NCBI GenBank assembly: GCA_964643355.1 | Contig: CAZXPW010000010.1 | Span: forward strand, 37,031 to 101,030 | Origin: FEN-1350 sp964643355 | GTDB lineage: Bacteria; Planctomycetota; Phycisphaerae; Sedimentisphaerales; Anaerohalosphaeraceae | Reading direction: 5' to 3' | Length of the DNA stretch: 64,000 bases | Program-made: the position numbers and the translations under genes | Shown: piece after piece, positions 44,147 to 52,148 of the stretch | Layout of the letters: every line of letters starts with the position of its first letter | How positions within the stretch are numbered: position 1 is the first letter of the stretch | The notes under the pieces: generated by a model | Database searches by the model: none | What the model was told of the DNA's origin: nothing | The model's input: the letters and a program-made list of their open reading frames with translations, nothing else

Positions 44147-46456
44147 ATGATTGACGGGAATCGAAAACTCATCGCACTTATTCTGGTCCTTTCGGGATCT
44201 GTGACAATCGCCCAACCGTCTGCGGAGCCGCTGACTCTGTGGTACCGCCAGCCGGCCAAACAGTGGGTCGAGGCCCTTGCCGTGGGCAATGGTCGGCTCG
44301 GCGCGATGGTGTTTGGCGGGATTGAACAAGAACGGATCCAATTGAACGAAGATACGCTCTGGGGAGGCGGGCCCTATGATCCGGTAAACCCCAATGCCCT
44401 GGAGGCCTTGCCGAAGGTGCGGGAATTGATTTTTGCGGGCCGTTATCGGGAAGCAAGCAATCTGGTCAGTCAAAAAATGATGGCAAGACCGTTGACCCAA
44501 ATGCCCTATCAATGTGTGGGCGACTTATTGCTGAAGTTTCCGGGGGCCGATGGGGCGACGGATTATCGGAGAGACTTGAACCTCGATACGGCTGTGGCCA
44601 CGGTCGGATATTCGATCGATGGAGTGCGGTATTTGCGAGAGGTCTTCTCCAGCCCTGTAGATCAGGTCATCGTAATTCGGATAACTGCGGATACGCCGGG
44701 CAAGATCGGATTTACGGCCAGTATGAGGACCCAACAGAAAGCGACCGTGACCGTGGAACCGTTTAATACTTTGGTCATGCGGGGCGTTAACGGGGGAACT
44801 CGTGACATTGCCGGCGCACTGAAGTTTCAGGCCCGCGTATCCCTTGCGGTATCGGGCGGTCGGGTCGAACCGGGGGATGGCCAGATCAGCGTTTTCAATG
44901 CGGATTCGGCAATTCTGCTGATTTCGGCCGCAACCAGTTACAAGAGTTATCAAGATGTATCCGGTGATCCCGAAGCACTAACCAAAGACGCCATCGCCAA
45001 GGCCGGTGGAAAACCTTTTGAGGCATTGTTAACGGATCATATTGCCGAACACCAAAAGATGTTTCGTCGGGTTACGCTGGATTTGGGAACAACGGCGGCT
45101 GCCGATCGCCCGACGGACGAACGGATCCGCGAACCCGACAAGACAAATGACCCGCAACTGGCAGCGCTCTATTTTCAATTCGGTCGGTATTTGTTGATCT
45201 GTAGTTCCCGGCCGGGCTGTCAGCCTGCAAACCTTCAGGGCATTTGGAACGACAGCATGAATCCACCCTGGCAAAGCAAGTATACGATCAACATCAATAC
45301 CGAGATGAATTACTGGCCGGCCGAACCGACAAATCTGGCGGAGTGCGTCGAGCCGCTGGTGTCGATGGTGATGGATCTGTCCAAAACCGGTGCGCGAACG
45401 GCCAAAACCATGTACGACGCAGGCGGGTGGGTTACGCATCACAATACCGATTTGTGGCGGGCGACGGCGCCGATCGACGGTCCCCAATGGGGGATGTGGC
45501 CGATGGGCGGCGCATGGCTGTGCCTGCATTTGTGGGACCATTATGATTATTCTCGCGACAAAGATTACCTGGCCAGGGTCTATCCCGCCTTGAAGGGAGC
45601 CGCTCAGTTTTTCTTCGACACGCTGGTCGAAGAACCCAAGCATAAATGGTTGGTGACTTGTCCGTCCCTGTCGCCGGAAAATCCACATCCTTTCGGAACA
45701 AGCGTATGCGCCGGTCCCACGATGGATATGCAAATCCTTCGTGATTTGTTCACCGTGTGTATTCGTGCAGCGGAAATTTTGGGGGTTGATGAAGATTTTC
45801 GAAAACAAGCGGCCGCGACGCGCCAGCGTTTGGCTCCCAATCAGATCGGCAGCGCCGGCCAGCTTCGGGAGTGGTTGGAGGATTGGGATATGAAAGCCCC
45901 CGAGATTCATCATCGGCATGTCTCACATTTGTACGGTCTATACCCAAGCGATCAGATTCATGTTCGCACCACGCCCGAACTGGCGGCTGCGGTCCGCAAG
46001 AGTCTGGAGATTCGCGGCGACGATGCGACCGGGTGGGGAATCGGCTGGCGTTTGAACCTTTGGGCTCGTCTGCATGACGGCGAACATGCCTACAAGATCC
46101 TGACCATGCTTTTACGGCCGGAACGGACCTATCCGAATCTGTTCGACGCCCATCCGCCGTTCCAGATCGACGGAAACTTTGGCGGCACATCCGGAATCGG
46201 CGAGATGCTTTGCCAAAGCTGTGCCGGCGAAATCGATCTTTTGCCGGCCCTGCCCAAGGCCTGGCCGACCGGCTCTGTCAAGGGGCTTCGTGCCCGAGGC
46301 GGTTTTGAGTTGGACATTCAGTGGAAGAATGGCAAGCTTGCCAATGTAACCGTACGATCGCTTATCGGCGGATCCTGCCGACTTCGCTATGGCCCCGTTA
46401 CTCGAGACTTGACGCTGGCGAAAGGACAAAACGCTCAATGGGATGGGAATCCATAA
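44147..46456 (+). CDS. Glycoside hydrolase family 95, alpha-L-fucosidase-like
   Basis: GH95 enzymes release terminal L-fucose (some act on galactose) by inversion. The 769-residue protein, started at 44147 behind GGGAG, has a signal peptide (LIALILVLSGSVTIAQ), the N-terminal beta-super-sandwich (LPLWYR-like opening, AVGNGRLGAMVFGG, LNEDTLWGGGPYDP), and an (alpha/alpha)6 barrel with NLQGIWNDSMNPPWQSKYT and INTEMNYWPAEP (catalytic-site Asn pair), GQLREWLEDWD (acid Glu), RHVSHLYGLYP and DGNFGGTSGIGEML (site Asp). It is probably periplasmic or secreted. It stands alone, without sulfatases or a transporter beside it. The specific linkage is unknown. Confidence 0.94.
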   Translation: MIDGNRKLIALILVLSGSVTIAQPSAEPLTLWYRQPAKQWVEALAVGNGRLGAMVFGGIEQERIQLNEDTLWGGGPYDPVNPNALEALPKVRELIFAGRYREASNLVSQKMMARPLTQMPYQCVGDLLLKFPGADGATDYRRDLNLDTAVATVGYSIDGVRYLREVFSSPVDQVIVIRITADTPGKIGFTASMRTQQKATVTVEPFNTLVMRGVNGGTRDIAGALKFQARVSLAVSGGRVEPGDGQISVFNADSAILLISAATSYKSYQDVSGDPEALTKDAIAKAGGKPFEALLTDHIAEHQKMFRRVTLDLGTTAAADRPTDERIREPDKTNDPQLAALYFQFGRYLLICSSRPGCQPANLQGIWNDSMNPPWQSKYTININTEMNYWPAEPTNLAECVEPLVSMVMDLSKTGARTAKTMYDAGGWVTHHNTDLWRATAPIDGPQWGMWPMGGAWLCLHLWDHYDYSRDKDYLARVYPALKGAAQFFFDTLVEEPKHKWLVTCPSLSPENPHPFGTSVCAGPTMDMQILRDLFTVCIRAAEILGVDEDFRKQAAATRQRLAPNQIGSAGQLREWLEDWDMKAPEIHHRHVSHLYGLYPSDQIHVRTTPELAAAVRKSLEIRGDDATGWGIGWRLNLWARLHDGEHAYKILTMLLRPERTYPNLFDAHPPFQIDGNFGGTSGIGEMLCQSCAGEIDLLPALPKAWPTGSVKGLRARGGFELDIQWKNGKLANVTVRSLIGGSCRLRYGPVTRDLTLAKGQNAQWDGNP

Positions 46457-46768
46457 ACGGCGCTCGAACGGATCCGCGGGAATGAATATCGTCCGGTCTG
46501 ATGCTCAACGGTCCCGACGCTTCGATTCCGCTGAAAGTTATTTTGCGGATTCATGCTAAAGGGTTTCAAGCGATCCGAATTGTGCATACCGGTCCGAAAG
46601 CCGATTCGTTTAACATCGATTCCACCCCTTGAAGGGGGAGCGACCATGTCAGGACACTCCACTTTTCGTAAACAGAAATGTTAGAGATTGACAGAAATCT
46701 ACATTTTTGTTATTCTGTTCGGCTGATATACCGAAGTGTTTATTGTATTTCGTTTTGGACCCAATTCC
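46457..46768. other. Intergenic region upstream of the sigma-54 activator
   Basis: No gene is seen. The notable part is 46691-46718, where ACAGAA and TTCTGT form a dyad around ACATTTTTGT (46701-46710), a one-mismatch relative of the element found before the two sigma-54 promoters downstream. It may allow autoregulation. Confidence 0.4.
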
Positions 46769-48307
46769 ATGACCGCAAAAACATCGGAACGCGAAGTTGT
46801 TTTATTGGCAGATATTGCCAAGGCATTTGCCGATTCGCTGGATTTGGAAGCGACGCTGGAGTCGATCCTGAAACTACTGGATACGCATATGCGGCTCAAG
46901 CGTGGCGTGATAACGCTTTTGGACCCGGAATCGGAGACGATTCAAATCAAAGCCGCACACGGTTTATCGGCAGAGGCGCGTGCGACCAGTTACAAGCTCG
47001 GAGAGGGCATCACGGGGATGGTCGTTCAGTCGGGAAAGGAAGTGGTGGTTCCCGATATCAAGAAGGATAGTCGGTTTTTGGCCAAGACCGGTCCCCGGGA
47101 GGTTACGCCGGGGCAGCATGTGGCCTTCTTCTGCGTTCCTATTATTCTGGAAGGCCGGACAATCGGTTCTTTGAGCGTGGATCGCAAAACTCCCAAACCG
47201 GAAGAATTCGAGGATCATGTCCGTTTATTGAATATTATTGCGACGATGATCGCACAGGCCGTCAAACTCAACAAACTTTTTGAATCCAGCCGTCGCCAGC
47301 TTCAGGACGAAAATGCCCGCTTGCGAAGGGAATTGAAGACCCGGTTCAATATTCACAACATGGTCGGAACAAGTAACGCCATGCAGGAAGTGTATCGACT
47401 CATCGAACAGGTGGCCAACAGCAATGCCACTGTGCTTGTACGGGGCGAAAGCGGAACCGGCAAAGATCTTGTCGCGCACGCCATCCATTACAACAGTCTT
47501 CGTTCCGATAAACCCTTCGTCAAGATTAATTGCACGGCTCTCCCCGAAACGCTTTTGGAAAGCGAATTGTTCGGGCACGAGAAGGGGGCCTTCACCGGCG
47601 CAACGGATCGGAAAATCGGCCGGTTTGAACTGGCCAACGGGGGAACCTTATTTCTCGATGAGATTGGGGATTTTTCGCTGAATCTTCAGGTTAAGCTTCT
47701 TCGAGTGATTCAGTTTCGTGAGTTTGAACGGGTCGGGGGAAGTCAGACGATCCGCTCAAATGTTCGAATTATTGTCGCCACGCACAAAAACCTCGAACAG
47801 GAAATCCGCAACGGCCTGTTCCGCGAGGATCTGTACTATCGAATCAATGTTTTTCCCATCTTTCTGCCGCCCCTGCGGGAGCGGAAGGATGATGTTATGT
47901 TGCTGGCCGATTATTTTCTCGAAAAGTTCGCGCGTGAAAACGGGAAGATGATTACCCGGATTTCCACTCCGGCGATTCGGATGCTGACCAGCTACCATTG
48001 GCCCGGCAATATTCGGGAACTCGAAAATTGTATGGAACGAGCCACACTGGTTTGCGATGGCGATGTAATCCGATCCGAACACTTGCCGCCCTCGCTTCAA
48101 ATGATCCGGGACAATGAAGCCGTTCCGGTTCGGATGACGCTGCCCAAGGAAGTGGCCAATCTGGAGATGGAACGGATTATCGACGCCCTTAAAAAATCCG
48201 GAGGACAGCAACGAGCCGCCGCAAGAGAATTGGGATTATCCGAACGGATGATGGGATACAAACTGAAAAAATACCAGATCCTTCCCAAACAGTTAACCTA
48301 TGGTTGA
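46769..48307 (+). CDS. NifA-like sigma-54-dependent transcriptional activator
   Basis: The 512-residue regulator has an N-terminal GAF domain (about 15-165), a linker helix, a sigma-54 AAA+ domain (about 195-430) with Walker A GESGTGKD and the GAFTGA loop (residues 273-278) that contacts sigma-54, and a Fis-type HTH at the C-terminus (QQRAAARELGLSERMMGYKLKKY). This is the NifA domain order. I start at the ATG at 46769; a GTG at 46736 is also possible, and neither has a strong site. The genes downstream (porin, glutamine synthetase) carry sigma-54 promoters with shared upstream palindromes, so it is likely their activator. A nitrogen-fixation role is not implied, since no nif genes are visible. 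Confidence 0.93.
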   Translation: MTAKTSEREVVLLADIAKAFADSLDLEATLESILKLLDTHMRLKRGVITLLDPESETIQIKAAHGLSAEARATSYKLGEGITGMVVQSGKEVVVPDIKKDSRFLAKTGPREVTPGQHVAFFCVPIILEGRTIGSLSVDRKTPKPEEFEDHVRLLNIIATMIAQAVKLNKLFESSRRQLQDENARLRRELKTRFNIHNMVGTSNAMQEVYRLIEQVANSNATVLVRGESGTGKDLVAHAIHYNSLRSDKPFVKINCTALPETLLESELFGHEKGAFTGATDRKIGRFELANGGTLFLDEIGDFSLNLQVKLLRVIQFREFERVGGSQTIRSNVRIIVATHKNLEQEIRNGLFREDLYYRINVFPIFLPPLRERKDDVMLLADYFLEKFARENGKMITRISTPAIRMLTSYHWPGNIRELENCMERATLVCDGDVIRSEHLPPSLQMIRDNEAVPVRMTLPKEVANLEMERIIDALKKSGGQQRAAARELGLSERMMGYKLKKYQILPKQLTYG

Positions 48308-48369
48308 TTCCAACATCAGGAATCGGTATGGATCGGCCGTCCGATGATGTGGCAACACCCTATTGCGAA

Positions 48370-48381
48370 TACATTTATGTA
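48370..48381. promoter_or_regulatory. Candidate activator site TACATTTATGTA (porin gene)
   Basis: The near-palindrome TACAT-TT-ATGTA lies 120 bp upstream of the -24 element at 48501, the usual distance for an enhancer-binding protein. The same sequence occurs at 49642-49653. Confidence 0.55.
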
Positions 48382-48500
48382 GAAATGTTAATAAATCCTA
48401 CGCTTATGTAACTGTATGATTTCTTTGAGACAGTTCGTCGAAATTCTTAAGTCTTTGTAAAAAAAAGAGATAACTTCCTTTATGGAAACCTTTTCTGCTT

Positions 48501-48515
48501 CGGCACAATCCTTGC
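48501..48515 (+). promoter_or_regulatory. Sigma-54 (-24/-12) promoter of the porin gene
   Basis: CGGCAC-AATCC-TTGC matches the TGGCAC-N5-TTGC consensus except for the first base and has exact spacing. It lies about 87 bp before the ATG of the porin gene. Confidence 0.78.
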
Positions 48516-48601
48516 TCTCCGATTTATGATTGTCAAAGGCCTGAGATCATCAGGGAGCGAAACATGAGTTTGGAATTGAATTGTCGGAAAGGAAGTTGCC
48601 A

Positions 48602-49381
48602 ATGGAACGGTTAAAAGCGACATGGAGTAGGTATTGTTTGATTTTGGTTCTTGTCTTTGGTTCTGTTGTGGCGGCAGAGGATTCGCCGATAACGCCGAAA
48701 ATCGGACTTTCGATGGATTATGTTGGAAAATATATCTGGAGGGGACAGAACCTCCAGGATGACAGTGCTTTCCAGCCATCGGTATCCTTGACCTACGGCG
48801 GATTGACCGCGGCCATCTGGGGAAATCTGGAGATGTCCAATTACAACGACAACGACGGAGAAATCACGGAAGTGGACTACTCTCTGGACTACACAACCCC
48901 CATTCCCGGAATGGAAATTCTATCTGCATCCGTGGGGGTCATTAACTATACCTTCCCCAATACGGAACTGGACGATACTACGGAAATATACGGTGGGTTC
49001 ACCCTGGGCATTCCCTTGAATCCGTCCATTAAGTTGTACCGTGATGTAGATGACGCGGACGGGACCTATATCGCTTTCGGTTTGAGTCATTCTATTGAGA
49101 AGATCGGTGAGATCGCACCGGATATGCCGGTGGGATTGACTTTGTCCGCGTCCATGGGCTGGGGCAGCTCGGCTTACAACAAGTTTTATTGGGGTCTTGA
49201 CGATGAAAGCTGTAGCGATTTGACCCTCAAGCTCGGTTTTCCCATTACGATTGGCGAATGGACCCTGACTCCCAATCTGAACTATGTAACTCTTGTGGAT
49301 TCCGACATCCGCCGCAGCGACGCGTTTGATTCGGCCAGCGATTATTTTTTTGCCGGAGTCAACCTATCCCGGCAGTTTTGA
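48602..49381 (+). CDS. TorF/Gcw_chp-family putative outer-membrane porin
   Basis: The ATG at 48602 follows GGAAAGGAAG and gives a 259-residue protein with a signal peptide (cleavage near VVAAEDS). It then has the family opening LSMDYVGKYIWRGQNLQDDSAFQPS and alternating beta strands ending in NLSRQF, with a C-terminal Phe as expected for an outer-membrane barrel. TorF-type porins are often found near ammonium-uptake or nitrogen genes. The sigma-54 promoter and position between a NifA-like activator and glutamine synthetase suggest uptake of a nitrogen source, as an inference. Confidence 0.87.
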   Translation: MERLKATWSRYCLILVLVFGSVVAAEDSPITPKIGLSMDYVGKYIWRGQNLQDDSAFQPSVSLTYGGLTAAIWGNLEMSNYNDNDGEITEVDYSLDYTTPIPGMEILSASVGVINYTFPNTELDDTTEIYGGFTLGIPLNPSIKLYRDVDDADGTYIAFGLSHSIEKIGEIAPDMPVGLTLSASMGWGSSAYNKFYWGLDDESCSDLTLKLGFPITIGEWTLTPNLNYVTLVDSDIRRSDAFDSASDYFFAGVNLSRQF

Positions 49382-49468
49382 ATCTGCGGGATGTGTAAAA
49401 GGAGGACATAGATTATCCTGATATGACGGCTGCTGTGGAGAATCCGATTCTTCACGGATGCTTCCCTG

Positions 49469-49511
49469 AGGCGGATCCGTAAATCCCGACGGATCCGCCT
49501 ATTTGTTTTTT
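49469..49511 (+). terminator. Rho-independent terminator of the porin gene
   Basis: AGGCGGATCCGT (49469-49480) pairs perfectly with ACGGATCCGCCT (49489-49500) across 8 bases and is followed by a T-rich run. Confidence 0.93.
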
Positions 49512-49612
49512 GCGGCCTGATCGGACTCCGGGCTTTCAGAATGGAAGTAAACAATCAATTCCGAAATTCATGCTGCAAGAACAAGGATTGCAGATAGGAA
49601 TAAGGAAAAAGA

Positions 49613-49653
49613 TACATAAATGTTATCGTTGAACCAATGGATACATTTATGTA
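49613..49653. promoter_or_regulatory. Pair of inverted activator-site candidates (glutamine synthetase gene)
   Basis: TACATAAATGTT (49613-49624) and TACATTTATGTA (49642-49653) are 29 bp apart and inverted relative to each other. They lie about 91-130 bp upstream of the -24 element at 49744. The second matches the site before the porin promoter exactly. The roughly three-helical-turn spacing fits cooperative dimers. Confidence 0.6.
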
Positions 49654-49743
49654 GAAAATTTCCTTGCAATCCTTCATGATTAAGGGTGTTCATAAATCTA
49701 TATACAACAATAACTTGTGCCTTTTTATGTGGAAATTGAACTG

Positions 49744-49758
49744 TAGCACAGTTCTTGC
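49744..49758 (+). promoter_or_regulatory. Sigma-54 (-24/-12) promoter of glutamine synthetase
   Basis: TAGCAC-AGTTC-TTGC matches TGGCAC-N5-TTGC with one mismatch and exact spacing, 60 bp before the ATG at 49818. Confidence 0.8.
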
Positions 49759-49817
49759 ATGATTTCTCATCGTGCAGTTGACAAAGACCCAATTGATCTT
49801 TTATCAGGGAGACAAGA

Positions 49818-51923
49818 ATGAGCCGGTCGTGTGAAAAAGTAACCGAGATCTTTGGAATCAATGTGTTTTCCGACGCCACCATGCGGGAGCGGTTGCCGCG
49901 GAACATTTATAAGTTGTTCCGCGAAACGATTGACGAACGCAAACCGCTGGATCTGAGCGTGGCCAATGTGATCGCCAACGCAATGAAAGACTGGGCGATT
50001 GAGAAGGGAGCCACTCACTTTTGTCACTGGTTCCAGCCGATGACCGGGCTTACGGCCGAAAAACATGACGCCTTCATATCTCCGACCTCTGACGGCCGGA
50101 CGATCATGGAGTTCAGCGGCAAAGAGCTGATCAAAGGAGAACCCGACGCATCGTCCTTTCCCTCCGGCGGTTTGCGGGCCACTTTCGAAGCGCGGGGCTA
50201 TACCGCCTGGGACTGTACTTCCTCGGTCTTCGTGAAGGAAGACGGGTCCAATATTACGCTCTATATTCCCTGCGCTTTCTGTTCGTATACCGGCGATGCT
50301 TTGGACAAGAAGACCCCATTGCTCCGATCCATGGAAGCCCTCGATAAACAAGCGACTCGGGTGTTGAATTTGTTGGGAACCAAAGCCCGTCATGTGACGG
50401 CGACCCTCGGTCCCGAACAGGAATACTTTCTGGTCGATCGGCCGTTTTACGAAAAACGGATGGATCTGGTCCTGACGGGACGAACGCTGTTCGGCGCCCC
50501 TTCGCCTCGCGGTCAGGAGATGGAAGACCACTATTTCGGTACGCTCCATGAGCGCGTAGCCAATTTCATGTGTGAAATCAATTACGAGCTCTGGAAGCTC
50601 GGAGTATCGGCCAAGACCCAGCATAACGAAGTTGCACCGGCCCAATATGAACTGGCTCCGGTCTTTGCGACCGTCAATGTCGCCACGGACCACAATCAAC
50701 TTGTGATGGAAACCATGCAAAAGGTCGCCGTACGACACGGATTGGTCTGTCTGCTTCACGAAAAACCCTTCGCCGGAGTCAACGGCTCCGGGAAGCACAA
50801 CAACTGGAGCATGGTTACCGATGATGGCGTCAACCTGCTCGATCCCGGTGAGACGCCGCACGACAACATGGTTTTCCTGGTCTTTTTGTGCGCCGTTATT
50901 CGAGCCGTGGATAAATATGCCAAACTGCTTCGGGCCAGCGTTGCCAACACCGGAAACGATCACCGTCTGGGGGCCAATGAAGCGCCCCCGGCGATTGTGT
51001 CGATCTTTCTTGGGGATCAATTGACGGATATTTTTGATCAACTCGCTTCGGGGCCCGCCAAGTCTTCCAAAAAGGGCGGTATCCTTAAACTCGGCGCTTC
51101 GACGCTGCCTCCCTTGGCGAAAGACACGACCGATCGAAATCGGACCTCGCCCTTTGCCTTCACCGGCAACAAGTTCGAGTTCCGTATGGTAGGGTCTTCG
51201 CAATCGACCGCTGGTCCGATGTTCACGCTGAATACGATCGTCGCCGATGTTCTGATGGAAATCGCAGATGAACTGGAAAAGTCCAAGGATGTCAAAGCTG
51301 CCGCGATCAAGGTCCTCCACCGCATCGCGAATGATCACAATCGGATCGTTTTTAACGGCGACAATTATTCCGAAGACTGGGTCAAGGAAGCTTCGCGTCG
51401 CGGGCTGCCCAATTATCGTTCGACTGTGGAGTCTCTATCGACGATTCTGGAGAAGGAGCATCTGGCTCTGTTTCAGCGGCACTCGGTTCTCAGTCCCGCC
51501 GAGCTGCACGCCCGTGTCGAGGTGTTTTTCGAAAACTATGCCAAGGCGATTCTGATCGAAGCCAAAACCATGTTGACGATAGCCAAACGACAAATCATGT
51601 CCGCGGCCGTACAGTATTTGGGCCGTTTGGCTTCTTCGCTTGGCGCCGTAAAGAATGCCGGTGTTTCCTCCGAAGCTCTCTCCGCCAAGGTCGAAACGGC
51701 CGATGGATTGCTCAAATCCCTGGTGGAGACCATCGAAGGTCTCGAGTCCGCGACGGCCAAGGCCGTCTCCACAAGCGGGGCCGAAAAGAAGGCCTTTGTC
51801 TGCCATGATCTGGTCGTTGAGGCCATGAGAAAACTCCGGTCGGCCGCCGATGCGCTGGAGACCGTAGTTGATGCAGACCTCTGGCCGTTGCCGACTTATG
51901 CCGAAATGTTGTTCCTCAAATAA
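49818..51923 (+). CDS. glnN: Glutamine synthetase type III
   Basis: The 701-residue enzyme makes glutamine from glutamate, ammonia and ATP. Type III marks are the long N-terminal region (FGINVFSDATMRERLP), THFCHWFQPMTG, TATLGPEQEYFLVD, HNEVAPAQYELAPVF, and a long C-terminal helical domain; type I enzymes are about 470 residues. GGGAG precedes the ATG. Regulation is likely by sigma-54 from the promoter at 49744 under the NifA-like activator upstream, instead of adenylylation, because type III enzymes lack the type I tyrosine loop. A terminator follows. Confidence 0.97.
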   Translation: MSRSCEKVTEIFGINVFSDATMRERLPRNIYKLFRETIDERKPLDLSVANVIANAMKDWAIEKGATHFCHWFQPMTGLTAEKHDAFISPTSDGRTIMEFSGKELIKGEPDASSFPSGGLRATFEARGYTAWDCTSSVFVKEDGSNITLYIPCAFCSYTGDALDKKTPLLRSMEALDKQATRVLNLLGTKARHVTATLGPEQEYFLVDRPFYEKRMDLVLTGRTLFGAPSPRGQEMEDHYFGTLHERVANFMCEINYELWKLGVSAKTQHNEVAPAQYELAPVFATVNVATDHNQLVMETMQKVAVRHGLVCLLHEKPFAGVNGSGKHNNWSMVTDDGVNLLDPGETPHDNMVFLVFLCAVIRAVDKYAKLLRASVANTGNDHRLGANEAPPAIVSIFLGDQLTDIFDQLASGPAKSSKKGGILKLGASTLPPLAKDTTDRNRTSPFAFTGNKFEFRMVGSSQSTAGPMFTLNTIVADVLMEIADELEKSKDVKAAAIKVLHRIANDHNRIVFNGDNYSEDWVKEASRRGLPNYRSTVESLSTILEKEHLALFQRHSVLSPAELHARVEVFFENYAKAILIEAKTMLTIAKRQIMSAAVQYLGRLASSLGAVKNAGVSSEALSAKVETADGLLKSLVETIEGLESATAKAVSTSGAEKKAFVCHDLVVEAMRKLRSAADALETVVDADLWPLPTYAEMLFLK

Positions 51924-51957
51924 TCCAATCGCGATTGCGGCTGTTACGGAATTGCTG

Positions 51958-51999
51958 GCCCTGTCGGCGAATCGGATAGTTCGGCCGACAGGGCGTTTT
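51958..51999 (+). terminator. Rho-independent terminator after glnN
   Basis: GCCCTGTCGGC (51958-51968) pairs with GCCGACAGGGC (51984-51994) and is followed by GTTTT. Confidence 0.92.
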
Positions 52000-52148
52000 C
52001 TGTGTATCAAAAAACGCCCGAATCGCCACGGGATTGACGGTTTGCGGCGTCCGAATCCTTGACTTTGTGCCCAAAACAGGATAGGGTGTGGGGCGGTCAG
52101 TGACTCGGATTTTCAAGGATTTCTTTGATTGTACAGCAAAGGGGAAGT

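Noticed and set aside
46769..48307. True NifA of a nitrogen-fixation cluster
   Set aside because: No nif genes are nearby. Neighbours are ammonia-assimilation genes, so only the domain order is NifA-like.
48350..48366. TGGCAA...TTGC as a sigma-54 promoter
   Set aside because: The GG-to-GC distance is 14 bases instead of 12. The element at 48501 has exact spacing.
49767..51338. 523-codon open frame antisense to glutamine synthetase
   Set aside because: It mirrors a strongly conserved gene, has no ribosome site and no recognisable domain. Codon bias of the sense gene explains the lack of stops.
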